DNA of 64,000 nucleotides from Ricinus communis. Taxonomy: Eukaryota; Streptophyta; Magnoliopsida; Malpighiales; Euphorbiaceae. Numbering within the stretch: the stretch's first letter is position 1; each line of letters starts with the position of its first letter. The stretch spans positions 17,922,802-17,986,801 of the forward strand of contig NC_063258.1 of assembly GCF_019578655.1 (NCBI RefSeq), read 5' to 3'. The notes under the pieces are model-generated. The model had not been told where the DNA came from, made no database searches, and saw only the letters and a program-made list of their open reading frames with translations. Made by a program: the position numbers and the translations under genes. Positions 1-10,010 of this stretch are shown piece by piece.

Positions 1-846
1 TTAACTATATAAACTACATTAAAGAAAATAAAAGAAAATCAAGCACAAACATGAATGTAAATGCATACACCAAATAATAAAATAAGGAAATAAACAAAAA
101 AAATAATAATAATAATTGAAACACAAAATTTGGACACAAAGAAAATATAAATTCGAACTAATATCAAAATATAATAATGAAAAATGAAGTTGGAGGGTAC
201 TTACTTGACAAACGCAATATCCAAAGCCTTCAAAATGAGAAATAAGAAGTGAGAGAGTAAGAGAGGAGAGAATTGCTAAAACTAAAGGGAGAAAAAAAAT
301 TTGGATATTTTGAAATGAAGTGGTATATATGGACAGTGTACAGAACACGCCCGTGTTCACCAACATGGGACATGTTAAGGAACACGGTCTGGATATCGGG
401 CCGTGTTAAGTGAATAAAAACGTGCTGACTTACCACTTTTGAGAACACGCCCGTGTTACGGACACGGTCTTGGACACGGGGACGTGTTGTGGACACGGTA
501 GGGCATAAATTCCTGTGTTAGCTTCTGTGAACGTTTTCATCTTAGTTTGATTTTCCTCAATTAGAACACGGGCCGTGTTAATGAACACGGTCTTGAACAC
601 ACCCGTGTTGATCTCCAGATAATGCAAAAGTTGCGATTCTCAGCACTTTCTCACTCTTTCTCACCTGCAAAACCAATAAGTCCTCAACTCATACACTCAA
701 CATAAATAAAACTTAATAAAAACCAACTATAAAATCTAATCAACTAAGTTCATAATGCAAGGGTAAAGTATTCAAATTGAAAAATAGAATTTGGGGTGCC
801 TCCCAAAAGCGCTTCTTTTTTATGTGATGAGTCTTCTTAGCTGGAA
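1..846 (-). other. 3' noncoding part of Athila-like element A
   Basis: No coding region is visible. On the minus strand this lies downstream of the gag/linker remnant of element A. At 791-816 it carries a tail resembling the AAGCGCTT..GGGAGGC..CCCAA motif that I recall following pol in Athila-like elements. The RT, RNase H and integrase that should lie between linker and tail are absent, so the linker runs almost straight into this tail. The A-rich stretch 1-340 shows nothing else, and the 3' LTR must lie outside the window. Confidence 0.5.
346..611. repeat. Cluster of ACACGGCCGTGT-like palindromes
   Basis: About a dozen degenerate copies of the half-sites AACACGG and CCGTGTT, many arranged as palindromes, are packed into 270 bp of otherwise AT-rich DNA. 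The same motif family recurs in the LTRs at 2218-3687, 4697-6138, 46018-47563 and 51099-52556. Here it sits in the 3' noncoding part of element A, not in a recognised LTR. Variants with CG changed to TG or CA suggest methylation-driven decay. Confidence 0.75.
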
Positions 847-1263
847 TTATGGTGAAAAGCAAACGGGCGTGATCGACAACCATCCATCCTTCTTCCAAGC
901 AAATGGCTTCAAGTATTCGTTTAGAGGGATAATCGTCAATGTCCTCTTCCCGACTATCAAGCAAGCTGCTAGTATGATAGGCAAGACTCGCTCCTCGTAT
1001 AATTGCACGTAGTCATGATGCTCTAGGGGCTCTTCCAATTTGAAAGCTGAAGTTTCACCAATTGGAAGGATTGACGGTTGGGCAATTTCTTCAGGAACGT
1101 CAATGGTTTCCTCTAGTCCTTGTCTTGGTTCACTTGCTAGAAGAAACTCGAGCTCCTCAAAGACTTCTTCATTGGATAACTCATGCTCGTCTTCCATCAT
1201 CGAAGGGACTTGTGGAAAATCCACCAAAAATTCCTCTAACTGCAACTCAAAGATCATCAATCG
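847..1263 (-). pseudogene. pol: Pre-RT linker of Athila-like pol (remnant)
   Basis: This open stretch of 137 codons resembles the acidic linker between protease and reverse transcriptase of Athila-like elements. It has a Glu-rich part followed by a LEEPLEHHDYVQL..LPIILAA..FAWK block. The block is collinear with EPPVLELKELPKHLNY..LPIILAA..FAWK in the better preserved pol at 47564. It is in a different frame from the upstream gag, and no protease DTG/DSG motif lies between them. It ends just after FAWK, where the RT should begin, so two internal deletions are implied. Confidence 0.6.
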
Positions 1264-1271
1264 TATTCCTG

Positions 1272-2024
1272 TTAGTAGTCTTTCAGAGGGATCATGTTTG
1301 CCTCTTCCTTTTCTGGTTCTATCTCCATGTTCAAAGAGTCTTCCTGCACAAAAGCATCATCGTCAAACATAGTAGATAAACCAGAAAAATTCTCACCTGA
1401 ACGCAAAGTGATGGCGCTCAAATGCTCCTCGGATTCAGTAGCGTTTGATGGAGTTCCCAATTGCTCTTCAGCTAGTAACTTGAAGATTAAGCCTACTTGA
1501 TGCTCTATGTTGTTAATCGAGGCTTGTTGATCTTTAAGTATCCTCTCTGTTTGTTGGAATCTATCATCAAGACTTGCAATGAACCTCATCATCAGCTCCT
1601 CCGACACTAACTCTTCATCTTGAGTTGAAGGTGCAAGATTAGGCTGCTGCTGATATGGTTGCTGAGATTCTTATGGTTCTGGGCCATCTAAGCTCCATCC
1701 ATAAGGTGAATGAGTGCTCCACTCTTGATTATAGGTGCTTCCATACGAGTCATTTGGCCAATTGCCCGTATAATTCACCTGTTCACAGTTATAAGAATAA
1801 AGAATAAAATCACTACACAATGGACAATCATTACTCAAATGTAAACCACAACAAAATTCACAAAAAACTTGAGATGAAAGGATAGGAGTTGAGAGTTGAT
1901 CGGTAGCCCTGCAAAACGATTCCACTCGAGCTTCTAAAGATGCACGGGTATCCCAATTTTTAGCACTCTCTTGGTTCCTAATCCTATTTTCCAATGCGTC
2001 ATACAAAGAGTTTGAATTTAGCAT
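1272..2024 (-). pseudogene. gag: Athila-like gag (remnant)
   Basis: Gag builds the retrotransposon particle in the cytoplasm. The frame starts at 2024 and is broken by one in-frame stop at 1671-1673. A knuckle CEFCCGLHLSNDCP fits the CxxCxxxHxxxxC form seen in Athila-type Gag. Near the C-terminus it has a predicted helix (EELMMRFIASLDDRFQQTE) and the AITLRSG motif that follows in this family. The N-terminal capsid part is missing, since the frame opens close to the leader. Primer site and LTR lie just upstream (right). Family assignment rests on recalled motifs. Confidence 0.75.
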
Positions 2025-2194
2025 TGAACCTCCTTATCATTCACTATCTGAATCATAAACTTAAACTAAATAAATATGTACAAATAAAATAAAATAATTA
2101 AACAAATAAAAATAAAAATCATAAAATAATAAGAAAGAAAAAAAAATTGGCTAAATTAACAAATAGCAAATTTCACTCTAGTTTTCAAACAATT

Positions 2195-2211
2195 CCCCAG
2201 CAACGGTGCCA
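2195..2211 (-). other. Primer binding site, tRNA-Asp type (element A)
   Basis: The plus strand reads ccccagcaacggtgcca, matching the 3' end of plant tRNA-Asp (ccccggcaacggcgcca) with two transitions. It is seven bases from the LTR edge. It fixes the orientation of element A as minus and its 5' LTR as 2218-3687. The leader between it and gag (2025-2194) is A-rich and holds nothing else visible. Confidence 0.9.
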
Positions 2212-2217
2212 AAAACT

Positions 2218-3687
2218 TGATGTGTGCTACTCGTGTTAGCTACAATCTAAGGCAGTGTACCTATCGATGCAGTCTAGCACTAATGGTGAGTATCAAGGTC
2301 GTATTCCTTGGGAAAGTGAAAGCCAAGAGTTACTCCTTTGTTCTTTGTTATATTAACCTAAAATTAGCGATAAATAATTTCCAAACTAACTAATAGCTAC
2401 AAGCTAAGTCCTAAGGGAGATGCAAGAGTGATTGATAAACGAAATAATCAAGACAAGAAGACAAACCCAAAGGGAATCTAAACTAGTTGGCAATGAAACA
2501 AAAGATAAAGGATCGGTGAGTCTAATTATGCTACCCGTGGATGAATTCTTAACCGAATTCGGTTTCTCTCTCGAGATAACCGAATTCCTAAACCTAATAA
2601 CCTAATGTTGGAATCTCTTCCTAACGATTGATTCTTAAATTAGCATTAAGCTTTAATCCGCCTCTATTAAGCTTTGTTAATTCTTAATCCGACTAGTTAA
2701 TTATCCTTATCTCTAAGCGATTATTAACCAGTTCTTGCTATTCAAAATTCCAATTGCCAAATGGACTTCTCAATCACACAAAGCAATCTAAACACACAAT
2801 TCACAACGTCTCATGAATAATGCATTATCTTATTAATACTGAAAACAAGAAGAATACAAAATTAACCCAAACAATCCAACAATATAATATCAAGCCAACA
2901 TAGTAAAGAAATCCCAAAGGATTTAATCAATCTAGCTAATCATGTTCATTCTCAAAGTATACAAGAATTCAATTACAACAATAAATAAAGGTAGAGAAAA
3001 CCCGATTACACCCTTGGATGAGAGTAAACAGCCCCAAATCCTTTTGCTCCAATTGAATCGATTCTTGTTCCTCTTACTCGATTTGAAATCAATCAACGAA
3101 CCTCGCCCAATCTTTGATCCTTCAAGGGAATCTGATTGAAACCTTGATCCAAGTCTCCTTTTCTCTTAGTTTCAACTCAAAAAACCCTTAGAGAAAGAAA
3201 AATTAGGGTTTTGGACGTTCTAGCCCTAGCCTCCTCCTTTTTTTCCTCTCTTCGTTCTTTTAATTAATACCCCCTGTCGCCTCCAACACGGCCGTGTCCA
3301 TGGCCATGTTAAGGACACGGGCTAGTGTTCCTGGCCGTGTTACTCTCTGTGGCCGTGCTCCATAAGATCTACTTCTTCTTTGATGCCACACAGCCGTGTT
3401 GGTTCCCGTGTTGGTAACACGGCCTGTGTTTGTGACCGTGTTGAGAACACGGCCAGTGTTGAAACCAACACGGCCATGTTCAGCTTCCTCAGCTTGTACT
3501 TAGCTCGTTTCGGCAGCTTTGACGTCCAATTGTGCTCCAATTCTTCCCTTTTTCATTCTTTGACTTCTTTTGGACCTAATGCACACAAACATACGCATAG
3601 GGTGAGTGTTGGTACCAATTTACATCCAAATATCCATAAAATCGATCTTAAAAACCCCATTTAGATGTGTGTATTTTATGCACATCA
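2218..3687 (-). mobile_element. 5' LTR of Athila-like element A (1.47 kb)
   Basis: It runs between TGATGTG at 2218 and CACATCA at 3681-3687, next to the primer site. The LTR at 51099-52556 is closely similar over most of its length and has the same orientation. It contains a palindrome cluster (3285-3480) and no credible ORF. To its right it abuts the 3' part of a different Athila-like element, so A probably inserted there. No target duplication can be tested because the other end is outside the window. Confidence 0.85.
3285..3480. repeat. CACGG/CCGTG palindrome cluster in LTR A
   Basis: Repeated AACACGG and CCGTGTT half-sites, including a full ACACGGCCGTGT near the left edge, alternate with decayed CATGG/CCATG forms. 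In the minus orientation it lies in the upstream part of the LTR. The counterpart in LTR D is at about 52143-52350. Confidence 0.75.
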
Positions 3688-4696
3688 AGTGTGCATTGTA
3701 CTTGGCTTTGCTTCGAGAACTTGCTTTGTAATGCTTGTCGAGGTTACATGAATTTGTGAATACCATGAGATGATTTGGCCAACTTAGAATTCACCACACT
3801 TGACCAAAAGCCTACCCTTTGTGTTTCCATTAGTTAGTCATGGTTGAGCTTTTACCATTTTCTTCATTTTACACCAGTTCACACTTTACATCTTAGCCTT
3901 TCATTTTATCTTTCTTTTATCTTTATGCTAGGATTTTTATGATTTGCTCTCTCTTATTTGGGATTAAAATGCCATTTGCTATGATGGTAAATTCACTAAG
4001 TCCTTTTGATATTTTAAATGCTCCCTTCAATCCAAACTGTATTTTTTCTTTACTTTATTCAGTTGTATGCAGCAGTTCCTTTATAAGCTGCTAGTTCAAA
4101 AAAAATAACAAAATTCTTTATTTCTTTATCTCTGTATTGGATTTAGAGCATTTTCAAGCATTATACTACAAATTAAGGATTTTAGTAATATGGTTTTGAA
4201 TTTTTGGGCATTTAATCCTTTGAGCATACATGTTTGTTTATTGCAAGAATTTCCAGCATTTTCACACATCTTTCCCAAATCTCCATACACCTTAGCCCCG
4301 TTACAACCATGGTAAACACCCTTTGATTTTGGTATTCATTTGTTTGCAGTAGCAGAGATAGGATTTATGAGTGAGCTTATGATAAGCAGTTTTTTTGCAT
4401 TTGCTTTGAGGAATTTGTTTCTCACCTTATACATACTTTGAGTGACTTGAGTGATCCATATGAGGAATTGGATTTTGATGTCTGTTATTGAGTTGTTTTT
4501 TATTCATGCATTGATATTATCTTCATTCTCTACTAATGATTTGCAGCTTGACTTATGATTGAGTTCCTTTTAAGATGTGTTGAATGCTATCTGTTGTGGC
4601 CTAGGGGCATGAACTTTGAGGATTTGCTAACTGCAGTTTTGTGAGGTTGAATTGTTAATTGCTTGAGGACAAGCAAAAGCTTAAGCATGGGGTCCT
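3688..4696 (+). other. 3' internal region of Athila-like family II with PPT-like end
   Basis: This is noncoding, T-rich DNA downstream of a lost pol. Bases 3689-4093 are clearly similar to 50690-51096, in the same orientation and next to the same kind of LTR. Near the right end a gaggacaagcaaaagctt block precedes aagcatgggg, the form I know just before the 3' LTR of Athila-like elements, where the polypurine tract primes plus-strand synthesis. Here the LTR start that should follow is missing by about 70 bp. Confidence 0.6.
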
Positions 4697-6138
4697 TATT
4701 GTATTTGTGTTCCAAGATCACCCGTGTTTTGTGTCCTTTCGTGTTTCAGGAGATTTTATAGGTCCATCATCAGTGCTTTAGCAATTTTAGATCAATTTCG
4801 GGCGAAAACGAATGAAATCAGAAGCTTTTGACCTTGGGTTGACTTTTGGAAAGTCAACACAGCTCATGTTGGAGCCCTTGCAAAAATTCTAGGCCGTGTA
4901 GCTTAAACACTTTGAAGCAACACGTTTTCCAAGGGTACCACGCCCTAAAGCACGGCTTGTGTTGGTTAACATGGGCAAGAACACGGCCATGCTCGATTCA
5001 GTTGATTTTATCAATTGGAGTCCAACACGGCCCGTGTTGAGGGACACGGATTAGAACACGCCCATATTTGCGCAATGAATAAAATGAATGAACTAAAAAG
5101 AGAAAAGAGAGTTCTGGATCGGCGATTTTGACTTTTGATCTTCCATTATAATTTTGCTAGATGTGTTGTTAGGCATTTTAGGGGGCTTCCAAGAAACTGA
5201 TTCCACCTTGGAACGTCAGATTCGTGATATGGTTTTTGGATTGAAGGTTGAGGAGGAGTTTTGGAGCAAATCAAGAAGCAATTCTGGAGATCAACTGCAG
5301 TGTAGATCAAGGCTTTTGAGCTGTTCATCCAATTTTAAGAAAAGGGTGTATATGTTTCGATTTCTTTGTTCTTTCATTGTAATTGAATTAATATTTGCTT
5401 TAGTCATGAACATGTGTAGCTAGATTGGTTGAACCCATTGGGGTTCCTTGCTATGTTGGCTTTATACTGAATTGTTGAGATTGGTTGAGCTTCCTTTCTT
5501 GTAATTTTTTTGTAATTAATAATTAAATCCAATTTTCTTTACATTGAATGTGTTGATTATTACTATTCATAGAATTCTTTTAGCAATTGAGAAATTCTAA
5601 TTGAGTTTGGAAATTTAATGGCAAGATCAGGTTAATTTTCACTTAAGGATAAGGTTAATTAATTTATCGGATTAAGAATTAACAAAGCTTAATAGAGGCG
5701 GATTAAAGCTTAAGGCTAACTTAATAATCAATCGTTAGGAAGAGATTCCAACTTTAGGTACTTATGTTTAGGAATTTGATTGTCTCGAGAGGGAAACCGA
5801 ATTTAGTTAAGAATCTGTCCACGAGTAGCCTCATCGGACTGAACAATCTGTTATCTTTTGTTTGATTGCCAACTAGTCTAGGTCCCATTTGGGCTTGCTT
5901 TCTTTTCTTAATTGGTCTATTAACTCATTTATTTTCACATTCCATTTAGAACTTAGCTTTTAGTCATTAGTAAATCTATAAACCATTCGTTATTAATTTT
6001 AGGCTAGATAAAAAATAATGAAGTAGTAACTCTAGAATTTCACTTTTCCGAGGGATACGATATTTTAATACTTGCCATTGTGCTAGGCTACATCGATAGG
6101 TTCACTGCCTTAGTTGTAGTTGTATACAAAGCTCATCA
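4697..6138 (+). mobile_element. 3' LTR of Athila-like family II (copy B)
   Basis: It is similar throughout to the reverse complement of LTR C (46018-47563), including 'ttccaagatcac', 'ttttataggtccatcatcag' and the tail 'ctgccttagttgtagttgta'. The first 70 bp present in C are missing here. It ends in CTCATCA at 6138 and joins directly to R sequence, so the element was inserted in R. A palindrome cluster lies at about 4860-5070. The small open frame at 5154-5423 is not conserved and is not called. Confidence 0.8.
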
Positions 6139-7980
6139 ACTCATAAGCCTCAATGATTCCATTGCATGCAATTTTTATAGTGTGAAAACCCTTATCCCAT
6201 TCGAAGAAGAAACTTGAAGCTAAATTTGAATAAATAAATATAGAAAGACGAATAAACTAAAGTCAAATCAAGAACCAGATAGTGGTTGAGTGGTCAACAA
6301 CTCTCGTATCCCAAATTCTATGAACTGGCTTAACGAAAACAATTGAAAATTTGCATCGGCCAACCTAACAACACTCTGACCTAAACTAATTCATTATATG
6401 CATCCCGAACATTAAGCTAAGTCTTAATATCACTGGTCAAGCTTATCAATTGCGCTCCGCTGATCTCTTACGCCAATCCTTATGTCATTAGGGAGTCCTT
6501 GTGCCTAGAGAAACATGGAATACATATATCCTAATGGTGCAAATCCTGAATCGAAATATTTAGACGTGCCTTGATTCACGTTGTTCCCTTTCTACTCTAA
6601 AAGATTTATCTGCGATCATTTGAAGAATGATATCAATACTCGATCAACTAATTTTCTTTCTTTGCATTTGTCCAAGCATTGGATTGGTGCCTATGACTAT
6701 GCTACCATGCTTTATCTCAACACTCCTGTTTATGCTCGGCAAATAAAACCAAACCATCATACAAGATATAGATTAGAAAGAGGCGAACAAAAGAGATGAA
6801 TAAATGACAATATAGTTTGGATTTCGGATCTAACAAGGAAAAAATTGCAAGTTCTTTATTCTCTTCCATGTCTAAGCATAAGGATCAAATCGAATTGATT
6901 TAAATGTAAGGGTAGACAAAACACACTAAAGAAAGGAAGGGCATGAGCGATAAGTCTAGGTTCGCTAGTGCGGATCTTTATAAGTCCGCAAAGTTCTTGA
7001 AAGAACATATAACTTGATTTCTCACATGGTAGAAAACTAAAATAATATGCTCACTTCAAGCATTTGGTTGCATGCCTAGAGGAACATGGAATGATGGAGA
7101 TCCCAATGGTACAAATCCTAAATTGGAATATTTAGGCATATGCCTCGATTCTCAGTATTCCCTCTTTCCTCCAAAAGACTTGTTCGCTCATTCTGAGAAT
7201 GATACTAGTTTCTCTCTTTGCATTTGCCCAAGCATTGTATTGGTGCCTGTGATTGCTGCTTCCATGCGCTCTTAATCAATGCTCGTATTTATGCTCGCCA
7301 AATTAAACCAAATCTTCAAACTAGACAGATATTAGATAAAGTAGAACAAAAGAAACGAAAAAAATGAGAACATAGTTGGGATTTCATATTTGATAAAGAA
7401 AGAAATCACAACTTCTTTATTCGCTTCCATATGAAGGATCAAATCGAATTGACTTAAACACAAGGTTCGATAAAGAATACAAAAGAAAGGAAGGACGTGA
7501 GTAATAAGTCCATGTTCGTTAGAATGAGTCTTTATAAATTCATAAAGTTCTTGAAAGAACCCATATCTTAATTCTACAAGATAGAAAACTCAAATAATAT
7601 GCTCACTACCCTCAAGTATTTGATTGCATGTGATTTTTATAGTACGAGATAGTAGTTGATCGATCAACAACTCTTGTAGTCCCAATTTTTATGAGCCAGC
7701 TTAACAAAACATAGGAAAAATTTGCATGGGCCTACCTAATAATACTCCAACACAAATCACTTCATTACATGCGTCCCAAACATCATAATGCTCGCATCGC
7801 TGCTTGTATTACACTTTAATAAAAAGTAACATGATTTCTCCATTACATGTGTGGATTTGTGCCTCGTCTTGCTTGATCATCAAGCTAAGCTCCAATGCCA
7901 CTAGTCAAGCTTGTTAATTGAGTTCCCATGATTACTACACCAATTCTTGTGTCATCAGAAGTCATCGTGCCTAAAGGAAC
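6139..7980 (+). repeat. R tandem array, plus orientation, segment 1
   Basis: It begins in mid-monomer at the LTR B junction and contains parts of about three monomers. Conserved landmarks are 'gtcaagcttatcaattg' near 6436, 'gaacatggaatgatggagat' near 7081 and the W-box palindrome near 6290 and 7650. The distance 6511 to 7081 is short, so a monomer there has an internal deletion. There is no gene. Confidence 0.85.
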
Positions 7981-8723
7981 TGATGCAAACCCAAAGCCCA
8001 AGGAGCCAAGGAGCCAAGTAGCCAACCAAGTCAAGAAGATCAAATTCTAAGCCTAAAGATCATTAATCATCAAGTTCCAAGCCAACTAGCCAAAATTAAT
8101 TAGGAAACAAGGCCAACCACCCCTCGTGGTTATTTAGGAGTATTAGTGCTTGTTTTGGTCATTCCTTTCTATATCAAAGGATGGAAAGTTTGTTTCTTAT
8201 TTTGTCATTTAGGATTCATTCTAATAATGCCTAATATACTATTTAGGCATGTTTTAGGAGAAACTCAAGGGGGAGGTGCCATTTTAATTGATTAGGAATA
8301 TCTCCTTGATTTCATAAATCAATTATGTTGCTTATTTTATTATATAGGAAGATTTTAATATAGGCTTTATTTTGTAATTCCTATCTTCAATTAATTCCTT
8401 ATTGCATATGGGAATTAGGTTTTGTTTTCTCTATATAAACTCATTGTTCCCGCATGTCTCAAGGTTAATGATTATTTTTATTTTCATTCCATTGTGAGAA
8501 TTCAACTCTTAGTTCTTCTAAGAACTTATGAACTTATCAAGACTTGTCTTATGGCATTCCTTTTTGAGTTATCACCCACCTTCTTCCTTTTTCTTGAATG
8601 TGGCGTCCCAAACCTTTTATATACCAAGGTTCACACTTCTAGTAAAGTGTTGGGTCGAGGTCCTTGTTCATGAATATGACTTTAGATGTTCTTGGCAACA
8701 ATTTCACAACAAGAATTACATCA
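7981..8723 (+). mobile_element. Solo LTR E (743 bp)
   Basis: It starts TGATGCAAAC and ends TTACATCA, with a TATA-like ctatataaac at 8431-8440. It interrupts the R phrase 'gaggaac / aaggaatgat'. The flanks GGAAC (7976-7980) and AGAAT (8724-8728) are best read as a 5-bp target duplication altered by two transitions. No primer site or coding sequence is present. TGATG..CATCA ends resemble CRM-type elements. Confidence 0.8.
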
Positions 8724-9784
8724 AGAATAAGGAATGATAGAGATTCCAATGGTGCATATCTTGAATTGGAATATTGGGTGTGCCTCGATTCTCGTTGTTT
8801 CCTCTTTCCTCTAAAAGATTGGTCCGTGATCATTTGGAGAATGATATCAATACATGATCAACTAATTTTCTTTCTTTGCATTTTTCCAAGCATTAGATTA
8901 GTGGCTATTGCCGCTTCCACACTCTTTCACTCAACACTCATTTTTATGCTCCCTAAATAAATTCAAACCATCATATTAGATAGTGATTAGAAAGAGAGGC
9001 GCAAAACAAACGAACAAAATGAGAACATAATTCGCATTTGTCCAAGCATTGGATCGGTGGCTATGATTGCCGCTTCCACGCTCTTTTACTCAATACTCAT
9101 GTTTATGCTCTCTAAATAAAATCAAACCATCATATTAGATAGAGATTACAAAGAGAGGCACAAAACAAATGAACAAAATGAGAACATAGGTGAGATTTTA
9201 GATCCAATAAGGAAAGAAATCATAAGTTTTTTATTCTTTTCTATACAGCTAAGCATAAGGATCAAATTGAATTCATTTAAACACAAGGACAGACAAAGAA
9301 CACAAAAGAATGAAAGAACATTAGTGATAAGCCTATGTTCACTAGCACGAGTGTTAAAAAGCTCTCAAAGTTCTTGAAAGAACCCATAACTTGATTTTCT
9401 GCAAGGTAAAGAATTGAAATAATATGCTAACTTGCCTCAAGTATTCAGTTGCATGCAGTTTTTATAGTTCGAAAGCCCTTATTCCATAAGAAAAAGAAAC
9501 TAGAAGATAAAAATTTGAATAAATAAATAAAGAAATTTGAATAAACTATAGCTGAACCAGACAGTAGTTGACCAGTCAACAACTCTCGTAATTCCAAATT
9601 CCATGAGCCAATTTAATAAAAATAAGGAAAAATTCGCATGGGCATACTTACGCTTAGAGTAATTGAAAACAACATGATTTCTCCCTTACACGCATGGATT
9701 TACGTCTCGTCCTACTTGATTATTAAGCTAAACCCTAATGCCATCGATTAAGCTTGTCAATTGTGTTCCTATAATTCCTCATTA
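8724..9784 (+). repeat. R array, plus orientation, segment 2, with internal duplication
   Basis: The monomer resumes in phase after LTR E. A block of roughly 160 bp around 8868-9030 ('ccaagcattagat..gagaacata') is repeated immediately at 9030-9190, a local tandem duplication inside one monomer. The palindrome agttgaccagtcaac lies near 9567. Confidence 0.8.
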
Positions 9785-10010
9785 TTTAGCATATCCTTGA
9801 TGGGATGTACATCTTTATTAGTTAAGATTTAGGGTTTTCTAAGGCCTATGTAAGGCTAGTACGAAGTTTGATGTATAGAATTAAGTTGAATTCGAATGGC
9901 AATTGGTTATTAAACCTAAAAGCTACTTTGCATTTGTCTTTCTGATCTTGTATAGAATGCATTGTTAAGAAATATTCAAGTAGATTGATCATCTTCTTGT
10001 GGAATATACA
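9785..10010 (+). mobile_element. LTR fragment related to LTR H
   Basis: About 225 bp match the reverse complement of the left part of LTR H (26745-26990), including 'gatttagggttttctaaggcc' and 'gtagattgatcatcttctt'. Both ends are truncated. Its right junction with R is the same as the left junction of LTR H, although the two loci lie in opposite orientation. Confidence 0.7.

Noticed and set aside
2195..2211. tRNA-Asp gene fragment
   Set aside because: Only 17 bases at the 3' end of tRNA-Asp match, at the LTR edge; this is a primer binding site. No complete tRNA was found in the window.
5154..5423. Open frame of 89 codons in LTR B
   Set aside because: The corresponding part of LTR C does not keep it open, and it has no recognisable motif.
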